From contig NZ_BAAACF010000001.1 in NCBI RefSeq assembly GCF_039521365.1, positions 1,054,001 through 1,118,000 of the forward strand: 64,000 bases of DNA, written 5' to 3'. Origin of the DNA: Clostridium_AW malenominatum (GTDB taxonomy: Bacteria > Bacillota > Clostridia > Clostridiales > Clostridiaceae). Within the stretch, counting starts at the first letter, position 1, and each line of letters opens with the position of its first letter. The notes beneath the pieces were generated by a model that saw only the letters and a list, made by a program, of their open reading frames with translations, was not told the DNA's origin and did no database searches. The position numbers and the translations under genes are program-made. Of the stretch, positions 53,126 through 61,866 are shown one piece after another.

Positions 53126-53224
53126 ATGGGTGACAAAGGTAAAAGTAAAAGCAGTTCAACTAAAAATAGTGACAAGAAAAAAGATACAAACAAAAACAAG
53201 GACAAAAATTCTAAGAAAAAATAA
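53126..53224 (+). CDS. 32-residue lysine-rich peptide
   Basis: Open frame from ATG 53126 (AGAGGGGTG upstream) to TAA, composed almost entirely of K, S, N, D and T, with no hydrophobic residues. A good terminator follows 11 nt later, which supports real expression. No family recognised; nucleic acid or ribosome binding could be imagined from the charge. Confidence 0.55.
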   Translation: MGDKGKSKSSSTKNSDKKKDTNKNKDKNSKKK

Positions 53225-53235
53225 TTAAAATGGAG

Positions 53236-53271
53236 AAACCGTATTAAAGAAATTTAATGCGGTTTTTATTT
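53236..53271 (+). terminator. terminator after the lysine-rich peptide
   Basis: Stem AAACCGTATTAAA / TTTAATGCGGTTT (one mismatch), loop of 4, T-run. Confidence 0.8.
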
Positions 53272-53356
53272 TTAAGTTATAAAGAAATTTATGGACTATT
53301 TCTAGACATCTAGTAAAATATAATAAAGATATGAAATATTTAATGGGGGAAGACAT

Positions 53357-54550
53357 ATGGGGATTAATAGAAAAAAATCGTTCCTAATAGTATTTATTTT
53401 TGGGGTTGCCTATTTTTTTACATATTTTCATAGACTATCACTGGCAGTAATATCAAATAATTTAATATCAGATTTAAAGATAACTATAGCAGGTTTAGGG
53501 ATTTTAGGATCAGCCTATTTTTATCCCTATGCCATAATGCAGATTCCTTGTGGTTATATTACTGATAAATATGGTACAAGGAAGATTGTAGCTTTATCTT
53601 TAATAATTACAGCTATTGGTTCAATTCTATTTTCATACTCTGTAAATTTATGGATTGCTTTTGCTTCTAGAATATTGATAGGGCTAGGAGTTGCGTGCAT
53701 TTATGTGCCTGCTTTAAATACCTTTTATGAATTATTCGGAAAAGAAAAATTTAGCTTCTATACGGGAATTTTATTATCCATAGGTATTTTAGGGGCCCTA
53801 GCTTCTTCTAAACCTTTATTGTTAGTTACAAACCTAATAGGATGGAGAAATATTTTTTTCATGTCGGGAATCATTTCAGCTATTGTAGCACTGGCAGCTT
53901 GGTTCATTTTAGTAGATAAAAAGAAAGAGAAAAATGATACGCAGTCAATAAAAGAATCCTTTGAATTTTCATCAGGATTAAAATCCCTAGCTTTATGGTT
54001 TTGTATTTATTCAGGTATTCAACTTTCATTTCAATCTCTCTGGGCAGCGCCATTTTTAAATAGTGTCTTTGGTTTTGGCAGCGAAACTATAGGAAACATG
54101 TTGATGTTTTTTAGTATTGGAATCGCTTTAGGAAATAATCTCTCTGGATTAATAATTAAAAAAATAGGTACAATTAAAACGCTGTTTTTTTGCGCTTTGT
54201 CCTTTTCTTTCTGCTGGCTTGTATTAGCTATGTTGCCAAAAGAAAGTAATGTGATTTCTATAACCTTATTTCTTATTTTAACGGGAGCTATTATAGGAGG
54301 ACATCTTACAAGTTTATATTCCTCTGTTAGAGAAGTAGCAGGTGAGGGTAAAAGCGGGATAGCACTTGGAATTGTAAACTTTGCAGGTTTTATGGGTGGA
54401 GCGATATTTACTCAATTTACAGGGAATATAATTGGTGGACTAGCTCACTTAGGTGAAGTGAAAGTGTATAGACTGCTTTATTTATGTTATTTTATAATAT
54501 CACTTTTATTAGTGATTTTGCTCCTAAGAAAACTACAGAGAGATATATAG
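53357..54550 (+). CDS. MFS transporter
   Basis: 397 aa, twelve predicted helices. MFS loop 2-3 motif: CGYITDKYGTRKIVALSL at about 70-87, and FASRILIGLGVACIYVPAL. Related to the ACS/NarK-like or 2-oxoacid transporter groups. Substrate not deducible. Monocistronic; GGGGGAAG site; terminator follows. Confidence 0.85.
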   Translation: MGINRKKSFLIVFIFGVAYFFTYFHRLSLAVISNNLISDLKITIAGLGILGSAYFYPYAIMQIPCGYITDKYGTRKIVALSLIITAIGSILFSYSVNLWIAFASRILIGLGVACIYVPALNTFYELFGKEKFSFYTGILLSIGILGALASSKPLLLVTNLIGWRNIFFMSGIISAIVALAAWFILVDKKKEKNDTQSIKESFEFSSGLKSLALWFCIYSGIQLSFQSLWAAPFLNSVFGFGSETIGNMLMFFSIGIALGNNLSGLIIKKIGTIKTLFFCALSFSFCWLVLAMLPKESNVISITLFLILTGAIIGGHLTSLYSSVREVAGEGKSGIALGIVNFAGFMGGAIFTQFTGNIIGGLAHLGEVKVYRLLYLCYFIISLLLVILLLRKLQRDI

Positions 54551-54585
54551 ATAGCATAAATTTAAATTTAGTAGGGACTGAAAAT

Positions 54586-54620
54586 AGGGAGAATGAAACT
54601 TAGGCTTCATTCTCCCTTTA
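54586..54620 (+). terminator. terminator after the MFS gene
   Basis: Perfect 12-bp stem AGGGAGAATGAA / TTCATTCTCCCT, then TTT. Confidence 0.8.
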
Positions 54621-54646
54621 AAAATTTTCGTGTAAAACAATTTTAG

Positions 54647-54675
54647 TAAAGCCAAAATCCTTTCTTCTACGTCTA
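54647..54675 (+). promoter_or_regulatory. candidate ECF-type promoter of the second sigma module
   Basis: CGTCTA (54670-54675), matching the -10 element of ECF promoters, with weak TAAAGC 17 nt upstream. The sigma gene starts 22 nt later. Confidence 0.4.
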
Positions 54676-54697
54676 ATAAATAGAAAGGGGGATAAAT

Positions 54698-55234
54698 GTG
54701 AATAAGAATTTTAATTTAGACAAACTTGTTAAGAAAGCTCAAAAGGGAGATGATGAAGCTTACATACAGCTATTTACTAAGTATGAAGAGGAAATTTATC
54801 GTATGGCATACATTTATGTAAAAAATGAAGAGGATGCCTTAGATGTGGTTCAAGAAACAGCATATCGATCTTTTAAATCAATAGGTAGCTTAAAGAAAAG
54901 TGAGTATTTTAAAACCTGGCTTATAAAAATTGCAATATCTTGTTCTATAGATATTTTAAGAAAAAATAAAAAGGTAATTTATCTAGAAGATGTTGTAACG
55001 GAAGAAATAGAAGATGAAAATAATTCGATATTGTGCAGCGAATCCTTGATAGATATAATTAAATCTCTCCAAACAGATGAAAAAACCGTAGTTATTTTGA
55101 AGTATTATCACGATTATACATTTACAATGATTTCAGAGACATTGAACATGCCTTTAGGAACGGTAAAAACTATCCTATACAGAGCATTGAAAAAGATGCG
55201 CATGGAAAGAGAGGAGGATATAATCTATGGATAA
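54698..55234 (+). CDS. ECF sigma factor
   Basis: 178 aa. Region 2 about residues 10-95 (KGDDEAYIQLFTKYEEEIYR; EDALDVVQETAYRSF; FKTWLIKIAISCSIDIL); region 4 about 118-170 (TVVILKYYHDYTFTMISETL; LGTVKTILYRALKKM). GTG start behind AAAGGGGG. Overlaps the next gene by 8 nt. Related in sequence and arrangement to the sigma factor at 48969. Confidence 0.9.
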   Translation: MNKNFNLDKLVKKAQKGDDEAYIQLFTKYEEEIYRMAYIYVKNEEDALDVVQETAYRSFKSIGSLKKSEYFKTWLIKIAISCSIDILRKNKKVIYLEDVVTEEIEDENNSILCSESLIDIIKSLQTDEKTVVILKYYHDYTFTMISETLNMPLGTVKTILYRALKKMRMEREEDIIYG

Positions 55235-55934
55235 TAATATAAAAAATGAAGTGGGTAAAATAAACATACCTAGTAGCATAAGAAGTAAAAGTTTAGAGGG
55301 GATAAAAATAGCTAAAAAAGAACTAGAAAATAAAAAAGGAAAAAATAAAGGAATGGTAAAAAGAAAAGGTACCTTTGTTGCTGCCGTAATAGCAATTATA
55401 TTAATTACTGGAGTAGGGGGAAGTTATACAGCATTAGGGAAAAAAATTGGCGGATACTTTAAAGATATAACCAATTGGAAGGGTGCAGTAACGGGGATAG
55501 AATATAAGGATGCGACAGATGAAATAAAAATTAAAGGAGAATGGGCAAATATTGATTCAAGGAATAATATGATAAAGCTAGAAGTAGAGTTATTAAAAAA
55601 TGATGAAATTTCTTATAAACTAACTGGAGCAATGACTTTAGGAAAATATAAAATAATAACTAGCTCTGGTAGGACAATAAAAGAAAGTGAGATTATCGTA
55701 AAAGCTGAAAAAGAAGAAAAATTCACTTTTGAGATAGAGGATAGTCATAAGTTATTATCTAAATCAAAAGATGATAGTAAAAGTAATATTTACGAAGGAA
55801 AATTAATAATAGACTACAGTTTAATTAAATCAGAAGAATATATTACTGTAGTTATAGAGTCCTTATACAGTCATGCAAAGGGAGAGGCACCCTTAGAAAT
55901 AAAGGGTGAGTGGAAAGTTCTGCTTAAGCTATAA
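55227..55934 (+). CDS. DUF4179-family membrane protein, probable anti-sigma partner
   Basis: 235 aa. Cytoplasmic N terminus with lysine-rich segment, helix about residues 48-68 (TFVAAVIAIILITGVGG), then an extracytoplasmic beta domain with DUF4179 features (YFKDITNWKGAVTGIEYKDA). About half the length of the homologous protein at 49480. Translated from an ATG inside the sigma gene's 3' end. Confidence 0.85.
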   Translation: MDNNIKNEVGKINIPSSIRSKSLEGIKIAKKELENKKGKNKGMVKRKGTFVAAVIAIILITGVGGSYTALGKKIGGYFKDITNWKGAVTGIEYKDATDEIKIKGEWANIDSRNNMIKLEVELLKNDEISYKLTGAMTLGKYKIITSSGRTIKESEIIVKAEKEEKFTFEIEDSHKLLSKSKDDSKSNIYEGKLIIDYSLIKSEEYITVVIESLYSHAKGEAPLEIKGEWKVLLKL

Positions 55935-55957
55935 TTTAATTAAAGCTTACTTTTATT

Positions 55958-55996
55958 AAATGAACCGTACTAAATTTAACTAGTACGGTTCATTTA
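55958..55996. terminator. bidirectional terminator
   Basis: 15-bp perfect stem AAATGAACCGTACTA / TAGTACGGTTCATTT. The core ACCGTACTA is shared with the hairpin at 57071-57100. Confidence 0.85.
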
Positions 55997-56045
55997 TATA
56001 GGTATATAGTTTTTGGAAATGAACATAGTGAAAAAACGTAATTGC

Positions 56046-56249
56046 TTATTGCTTATTGTTGCTTATAGATTGTAAACTTTGCTCTTGAGCGGCTATAGTT
56101 AACATGAGACTGCCTATGGCTACGATAAGATTTCCAAGCACGTTTATTTCATCGGGAGTTTTGCCTTCGCTTAATGATATTGAAACTAAGGATGCTATGG
56201 CAACTAATTCTTTAGAACTTATATTATCTAAACAATCCACAATATACAC
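56046..56249 (-). CDS. hypothetical 67-aa protein, paralogue 1
   Basis: Sequence features: ISSKELVAIASLVSISLSEG, PDEINVLGNLIVAIGSLML, TIAAQEQSLQ. Predominantly helical, with a hydrophobic but amphipathic face; no signal peptide. Resembles the family of small clostridial proteins with a Sxx(E)LVA..ASL..xLaeg...L.vLGnflvaiGq pattern (possibly DUF6774-related); not assigned. Shares this pattern with the protein encoded at 57099-57302. Confidence 0.7.
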   Translation of the reverse strand: MYIVDCLDNISSKELVAIASLVSISLSEGKTPDEINVLGNLIVAIGSLMLTIAAQEQSLQSISNNKQ

Positions 56250-56429
56250 TCCTTTTAGGTGCTTACTATATTAGATGCATTTATGTGATGAGTTGTTAAT
56301 AAATATTATTAATCAAAGGAAATTGGGGCCAAATATTTTGAAGTACTTTCTCAGTATTTCCTTTTATTATTCATAATACTAAGTTCATATGAATATAATG
56401 TATGGTAAAAATTTCTAAGGGGATAGGAC

Positions 56430-57059
56430 ATGATAAAATTAGAGCACATTAACATTGTTGTATTTTGGGGTGCAGTTTGGGGGATAGTAGAGACTATGAT
56501 AGGTCACTTAATACATTTGATATCCTTTGACATTGGCAGGCATATATGGTTTCCACTAGCTTTTTACTTTCTATATAAGGTTTATACCCAAACTAAAAGG
56601 AAAGAAGCTGTGCTATACGTAGCTTTTATAGTTTCAGGAATTAAACTGATGAATTTATTCATGGAGACAAGTCTAGATAGGGCTTTGAATCCTATAGCCA
56701 CTATTATATCTGAAGCTTTGGCTATGATTGTGATATGTAAAATATTAGAGAAGGCAGAAAATGACTTTAATCTCTTTGGAATTTTAGCTGTAAACTGTAT
56801 ATGGAGAATAATTTACACTACTTATTTACTCCTTATGCCTGTAAGTTATATATTTTCATCCCATTTAAGAGACATAGGGCCTTCTGTTAAATTCTTTTTC
56901 ATTGACAATTTAGCCAGTACTTTAGTAGCATTTATTAGCTTAGTTATAGTGAAAAAGCTATGTGAGAATAAAGAGGAAAAAAATCTAAATATACCTCCAA
57001 CGCCAATAGTTTCTTTCTCTATATTAGTTTTAGCATTTATAATAAAGTGGTTCATATAA
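56430..57059 (+). CDS. hypothetical multi-helix membrane protein
   Basis: 209 aa, about six hydrophobic helices (residues about 8-28, 34-50, 57-75, 83-103, 113-135, 155-175, 188-206). Starts with EHINIVVFWGAVWGIVETMIG, reminiscent of ECF-transporter S components or their relatives, but no definite family. Lies between two convergent-type small genes and the matching hairpins. GGGGATAGG ribosome site. Confidence 0.65.
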   Translation: MIKLEHINIVVFWGAVWGIVETMIGHLIHLISFDIGRHIWFPLAFYFLYKVYTQTKRKEAVLYVAFIVSGIKLMNLFMETSLDRALNPIATIISEALAMIVICKILEKAENDFNLFGILAVNCIWRIIYTTYLLLMPVSYIFSSHLRDIGPSVKFFFIDNLASTLVAFISLVIVKKLCENKEEKNLNIPPTPIVSFSILVLAFIIKWFI

Positions 57060-57070
57060 TGGTTAAAGGT

Positions 57071-57100
57071 AAACCGTACTAAGGTTAGTTAGTACGGTTT
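57071..57100. terminator. bidirectional terminator
   Basis: 12-bp perfect stem AAACCGTACTAA / TTAGTACGGTTT; the same core as the hairpin at 55958-55996. Confidence 0.8.
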
Positions 57101-57302
57101 ATTCATTATTGTTATCATTATTATTTTGAGCTTCTAGGTATTCCCTTTGAGCCGCTATAAGGGAAAGTGAATCGCCTACTGTTGAAAAAAGTTGCCCTAA
57201 TACTTCTAAATCGTCAGGATCTAAGTCATCAGCTATGATTATAGAAGAAATGGTGGCTAAGACTAATAATTCCTCAGGACATATATTTTTAAAAGTACCC
57301 AT
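57099..57302 (-). CDS. hypothetical 67-aa protein, paralogue 2
   Basis: Same length and pattern as the protein at 56046-56249: CPEELLVLATISSIIIADD, PDDLEVLGQLFSTVGDSLS, LIAAQREYLEAQ with an asparagine-rich tail. Both are read leftward and end at near-identical hairpins, so they arose by duplication. Function unknown. Confidence 0.7.
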   Translation of the reverse strand: MGTFKNICPEELLVLATISSIIIADDLDPDDLEVLGQLFSTVGDSLSLIAAQREYLEAQNNNDNNNE

Positions 57303-57488
57303 AAATTACCCCTCTTTAAATTCTTAATATATTAAATGCTGTATAAGTAAAAAATGTTAACAATCTTAAAAAAATACCAGTTTTAAATATGGCTGTTTGT
57401 TTTTGTATAAAACAAAGAAATAAGGAAAAACTTTACATAAGGTAAGCATATAGTTGTATTAATGGAGAGAAAAAATAGGAGTGATTAA

Positions 57489-58742
57489 ATGTCTCATATA
57501 GTTGGTAAAGAAGCATATAAAAGCTTAGAAGAAAGATTAAATAAATTTCCCCAAGGAGCACCCCCTTCAAAGACCCTTTATAAAATACTTCAAGTACTCT
57601 TTAGTGAAAGAGAGGCTGCATTGGTTGCTCAATTGCCTATAAGGCCTTTTACGGCTAAAAAAGCTAGCAAGGTGTGGAATATGGACGAAATTTCTGCAAG
57701 GAAAGTGTTAGATGAACTTGCAAGTAGAGCAATACTCTTAGATGTAGATAATAATGGAACTAAAGAATACGTACTACCTCCACCTATGGCTGGTTTCTTT
57801 GAGTTTTCATTGATGAGAGTTAGAGGAGATATTAATCAAAAGGTACTGGGGGAATTGTTTTATCAATATCTAAATGAAGAAGAAGATTTCGTAAAAGAAT
57901 TATTCTTTAGTACAGAAACAAGGCTTGGGCGAGTTTTTGTTCAAGAGAAGGTATTGACTAAAGACAATGAAATTCATATTTTAGACTTTGAAAGAGCTAG
58001 CCATATAATTAAAACCTCAACCCACATAGGAATTAGTACTTGTTATTGCAGGCATAAAATGGAGCATGTAGGGAAAGCCTGTAATGCCCCTATGGATATA
58101 TGTATGACCTTTAACGGAGTGGCAGATTCTTTAATTAGGCATGGTCATGCAAGAAGAGTAGATGCTTCAGAGTGTCTTGAACTTTTGCATGAAGCTTATG
58201 AAAACAACTTAGTTCAATGTGGAGAAAACGTAAAAAAGGGTGTAACCTTTATATGTAATTGTTGTGGATGCTGCTGTGAAGCACTTGTGGCAGCGCGTAA
58301 ATTTGGTATGTTAAATCCAGTGAACACCACCAGTTATATTCCTAGAGTTTTAAATGATAGCTGTGTTAATTGCGGTAAATGTGTAAAGGCTTGTCCTATC
58401 GAGGGGATTGAGAGGCTTCCAAAAGGAGTTAAAGTAAATGAAGATATATGTTTAGGTTGTGGGGTTTGCGTTAGAAGTTGTGCTTTTAATAGTATTTTAT
58501 TGGAAAGGCGAAAGGAAAAAATTATTACTCCAGTGAATTCAGTACATAGGGTTGTAATGATGGCAATAGAAAAGGGAATGCTTCAAAATTTAATTTTTGA
58601 TAACAACGCATTGAGCAGTCATAGAGCAATGGCAGCAGTTTTATCTTCTGTATTAAAATTACCCCCAATAAAAAGAGCTATGGCAAGTAAGCAGATGAAA
58701 TCTATTTATTTAGAAAGAATAATAGAAAAACTAGGAATGTAG
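57489..58742 (+). CDS. winged-helix / 4Fe-4S cluster protein
   Basis: 417 aa, cytoplasmic. N-terminal segment about 15-95 resembles a winged helix (TAKKASKVWNMDEISARKVL). Middle region has STCYCRHKMEHVGKACNAP and ICNCCGCCCEAL, cysteine clusters typical of an uncharacterised ferredoxin family. Two ferredoxin motifs follow: CVNCGKCVKACP and CLGCGVCVRSC (about 290-330). Likely electron transfer or a redox sensor; no partner dehydrogenase is adjacent. Confidence 0.8.
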   Translation: MSHIVGKEAYKSLEERLNKFPQGAPPSKTLYKILQVLFSEREAALVAQLPIRPFTAKKASKVWNMDEISARKVLDELASRAILLDVDNNGTKEYVLPPPMAGFFEFSLMRVRGDINQKVLGELFYQYLNEEEDFVKELFFSTETRLGRVFVQEKVLTKDNEIHILDFERASHIIKTSTHIGISTCYCRHKMEHVGKACNAPMDICMTFNGVADSLIRHGHARRVDASECLELLHEAYENNLVQCGENVKKGVTFICNCCGCCCEALVAARKFGMLNPVNTTSYIPRVLNDSCVNCGKCVKACPIEGIERLPKGVKVNEDICLGCGVCVRSCAFNSILLERRKEKIITPVNSVHRVVMMAIEKGMLQNLIFDNNALSSHRAMAAVLSSVLKLPPIKRAMASKQMKSIYLERIIEKLGM

Positions 58743-58824
58743 AGAAATATTCCATTTTTAATTAACTAAATCCTTCAAATAAAGTATAATTATATGTAAT
58801 AATCATTAAAAAGGGGATTTTTTT

Positions 58825-59781
58825 ATGAAGTTTATAGGATTTAGAACTTTGAAAACTGGCATAGGAGCGGCTCTTGCAATAATAATTGCAAAAGAACTTG
58901 GCTTAGAATATGCTGCTTCTGCCGGTATAATTACAATTTTAAGTATTCAAAAAACAAGAAAAAAGTCCTTTAAAATTGCTTTAAGAAGGATAGGAATATG
59001 TATATTAGCATTAACCATTGCTATAATTCTCTTTGGAATATTTAGCTATAATGAAATAATATTTGGAGCTTTTTTGTTAATATTTATACCTCTAGCGGTT
59101 AAATTTAATGGAGAAGACAGCATTGTAGTTAGTTCAGTGCTAGTTTCTCATTTGTTAGTAGAAAAGTCTATAGAACTCCCTTTGATTTGGAATGAACTAG
59201 CTCTTATGTTTGTAGGAGTTTCAGTTGCTTTAATTTTGAATTTTTATATGCCAAACCTTGAAGAAAGAATAAAAGAAGAGCAAGTTTTTATTGAAAATGC
59301 CATAAAAGAAATTTTGCTTAGAATGGCTGAGGTGATGAGAGGGGAAAATATCTGTGAAGAAGGAGATGTAGTATTTACAAGCCTTGAGGATAGATTGCGT
59401 GCAGCTCGTAAGCTTTCATATATAAATTTAAATAATAATTTTATAGCAGACGAAAGTTATTACGTGAAATATATGGAGATGAGAATGAGGCAACTAGCTG
59501 TATTAAAAGATATGAGAGAGCATTTTAGAGATGATTTTGCTAACTATGAGCAAGCAATAATTATGGGGAATTTTACTGATAAGGTAGCCAGTTCTATATA
59601 TGAGGAAAATTCAGCAGAAGGCTTGCTTAGTGATTTGTATAAATTAAGGGAAACCTATAGAAATATGGAATTACCAAAGTCTCGTGAAGAATTTGAAAGC
59701 AGGGCTTCTCTATTTCAATTTTTGAATGATATAGAACAGTTTTTAAAAATAAAAAATGAGTTTATAAGAGAAATTAGGTGA
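58825..59781 (+). CDS. aromatic acid exporter-like protein (FUSC / ArAE_1 family)
   Basis: 318 aa. N-terminal half with about four membrane helices (GFRTLKTGIGAALAIIIAKE; ITILSIQKTRKKSFKIALRR), soluble helical C-terminal half (about 150-318). This is the YgaE/YqjA-type DUF939 layout. Substrate unknown. The following gene overlaps its end, so RNase Z is co-transcribed. Confidence 0.85.
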   Translation: MKFIGFRTLKTGIGAALAIIIAKELGLEYAASAGIITILSIQKTRKKSFKIALRRIGICILALTIAIILFGIFSYNEIIFGAFLLIFIPLAVKFNGEDSIVVSSVLVSHLLVEKSIELPLIWNELALMFVGVSVALILNFYMPNLEERIKEEQVFIENAIKEILLRMAEVMRGENICEEGDVVFTSLEDRLRAARKLSYINLNNNFIADESYYVKYMEMRMRQLAVLKDMREHFRDDFANYEQAIIMGNFTDKVASSIYEENSAEGLLSDLYKLRETYRNMELPKSREEFESRASLFQFLNDIEQFLKIKNEFIREIR

Positions 59782-59786
59782 GTTTA

Positions 59787-60689
59787 ATGATAGATATAAC
59801 ACTGTTAGGATGTGGAGGAGGTATGCCCATGCCAAAAAGGTATTTATCTTCCCTACTTATAAATTATAGGGGAAGTAAAATACTTATAGATTGTGGTGAA
59901 GGCACTCAAGTATCAATGAAGATACTAGGCACAGGATTTAAAACTATAGATATTATATGTATAACCCATGGTCATGGAGATCATACAGTGGGACTACCAG
60001 GGCTTTTAGCTACCATTGGTAACAGTGGAAGAACAGAACCTTTAACAATTATAGGACCTGAGGGGATAAGAGAAATAATAAAGGGTATTAGAGTTATAAT
60101 TCCTTATCTTCCTTACGAAATAAATATAATAGAGAATCCTAAAGAAATAGTTGAAGTAGGTGATATAGCAATTTCCGCTATGGAGCTTGAACACTCAATA
60201 TCTTGCCTAGGATATAGCTTTTATGTAAAAAGAAAGGCTAAATTTAATGTGGAAAAAGCTATAGAAAATAATATTCCTAAGATTTTGTGGAGTAAGCTAC
60301 AAAAGAATGAGAAGGTTATCTACGAAGGTAAAACCTATGAGGCGAATATGGTTTTAGGAGATGAAAGAAAAGGAATTAAAATAAGTTATATCACAGACAC
60401 AAGACCAATTCTTCCTATAGTAGATTTTATTAAAGAAAGTGATCTATTTATATGTGAAGGAACCTATGGAGATGAAGAAGATTTACATAAGGCAATAAAA
60501 AATAAGCACATGACTTTCAGTGAAGCGGCAAAGCTTGCAAAAGAGGGGGAGGTTTTAGAACTTCTACTTACCCACTTTAGTCCTGCCATGATAAATGCTG
60601 AAGAATATAAGAAAAATGCTACAGAAATTTTTAGAAATACTATAATTGGTGAAGATAGGCTTGTAAAAAGACTTAACTTCAAGGAGTAA
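59787..60689 (+). CDS. rnz: ribonuclease Z
   Basis: 300 aa zinc endonuclease maturing the 3' end of tRNA precursors. Beta-lactamase-fold motifs: GCGGGMPMPKRYLSS, DCGEGTQVSM, THGHGDHTVGLPGLL (metal histidines), HSISCLGY, ISYITDTRP, and LLTHFSPA. ATG 59787 lies 7 nt after AGGTGA; a GTG at 59778 is in frame but overlaps that site. Its start lies only 6 nt after the exporter stop. Confidence 0.93.
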   Translation: MIDITLLGCGGGMPMPKRYLSSLLINYRGSKILIDCGEGTQVSMKILGTGFKTIDIICITHGHGDHTVGLPGLLATIGNSGRTEPLTIIGPEGIREIIKGIRVIIPYLPYEINIIENPKEIVEVGDIAISAMELEHSISCLGYSFYVKRKAKFNVEKAIENNIPKILWSKLQKNEKVIYEGKTYEANMVLGDERKGIKISYITDTRPILPIVDFIKESDLFICEGTYGDEEDLHKAIKNKHMTFSEAAKLAKEGEVLELLLTHFSPAMINAEEYKKNATEIFRNTIIGEDRLVKRLNFKE

Positions 60690-60786
60690 AAACACATTCT
60701 TAATTCTTGCTTAAACTTTATTTTAATATAATATATCATATATTATAAATGATATACTAGAATAAAAACTATTAACGAGGTTAGGG

Positions 60787-61680
60787 ATGGGAAGTTATTT
60801 AGAAAATATAAAAAATAAAATTATAAGTAATTATGGAATTAGATTTTTTCCAAAGCAAAAGAAAAAGTTTAGAGAATTTATAATGAATGAATTAAATAGT
60901 TTAGATCTTGAGTGTGAAGAAATAAATGGAAACATGGTAGCTGGAAATGTGGAGGAAGCAGAATATATTATTACTGCCCACTACGATACCCCAGGCATTA
61001 TGCCTCATTGGATGAACTATATTATAAAATATTTCGGACATACTAGACAGTTAAGCTTTAGTATTTTAATTGTTATTATGTTTTTTTTATTACATTATTT
61101 CCGCTTATACATAATAAATAATATACTTTTTCTATGGATTTTATTTATATTTATACCTAATAAAAATAATTATAATGATAATACATCAGGGGTGCTTACT
61201 CTATTAAATATAGCTCATCAAATATCTATGAGCAGTGAAAAGGAGTATTTAAAGGGGAAGATAGCTCTAGTATTTTTTAATAATGAAGAATGGGGATTAT
61301 TAGGTTCCGCTGCCATGAAAAAGTATTGGTTAAAGAATAAAATATCCTTAGAAGGAAAGAAAATTATAAATGTTGACTGTGTTGGAGTTGGCGACATGAT
61401 AATGCTTACTCATGGGGAAAAAAGCAATTTGGTAGAAATATTACAAAACACATTGAAAGATTCATCTAAAGGAAAAGAGATTGTAAAATATAAGTATAAA
61501 GTTATACCTCTCTCAGATGAATATAACTTCAAAGAGCATAATATAACAGGTATAATCTTTTGCAATAAAACAAAAGTTCCAGGAGGATATTATATCCCTT
61601 ATGTACACTCATCAAAGGATAAAATAGTAGAACTTGAAAATATAAATTGGCTTACTAGAGAAATAATTAAATTAATTTAA
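60787..61680 (+). CDS. membrane-inserted M28-type aminopeptidase
   Basis: 297 aa. M28 zinc peptidase residues: AHYDTPG (His, Asp), YNDNTSGV (bridging Asp), FNNEEWGLLGS (catalytic and metal Glu), NVDCVG (Asp) and YVHSSKDK (His). Between the first and second motifs lie two hydrophobic helices, about residues 93-110 and 113-127, so the domain is probably bound to the membrane, unlike the usual soluble M28 enzymes. A terminator follows. Confidence 0.8.
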   Translation: MGSYLENIKNKIISNYGIRFFPKQKKKFREFIMNELNSLDLECEEINGNMVAGNVEEAEYIITAHYDTPGIMPHWMNYIIKYFGHTRQLSFSILIVIMFFLLHYFRLYIINNILFLWILFIFIPNKNNYNDNTSGVLTLLNIAHQISMSSEKEYLKGKIALVFFNNEEWGLLGSAAMKKYWLKNKISLEGKKIINVDCVGVGDMIMLTHGEKSNLVEILQNTLKDSSKGKEIVKYKYKVIPLSDEYNFKEHNITGIIFCNKTKVPGGYYIPYVHSSKDKIVELENINWLTREIIKLI

Positions 61681-61687
61681 TAAGGTG

Positions 61688-61716
61688 AAAAGCTAGGATT
61701 ATTCTTAGCTTTTTTA
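61688..61716 (+). terminator. terminator after the M28 gene
   Basis: Stem AAAAGCTAgGA / TCtTAGCTTTT, T-run. Confidence 0.7.
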
Positions 61717-61797
61717 TGTTTATGTTTAGGTGGCTAATTAAAAATAAATATAGAATCATGTTAACAAATTGTTATCATATCATATACATTAAAGTTA

Positions 61798-61826
61798 TTG
61801 ACTATGAAAAAAGAAAGTGATATTAT
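61798..61826 (+). promoter_or_regulatory. promoter of the MarR-ABC operon
   Basis: TTGACT (61798-61803), 17-nt spacer, TATTAT (61821-61826). An operator palindrome follows 9 nt downstream. Confidence 0.65.
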
Positions 61827-61835
61827 TATAAATGC

Positions 61836-61847
61836 TTAGTCGACTAA
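61836..61847. promoter_or_regulatory. candidate MarR operator
   Basis: Perfect 12-bp palindrome TTAGTCGACTAA between the -10 box and the MarR gene, where an autoregulator would be expected to bind. The TTAG-type half-site is common for MarR regulators of exporters. Confidence 0.6.
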
Positions 61848-61866
61848 TTAATTTGGAGGTGAGTTC

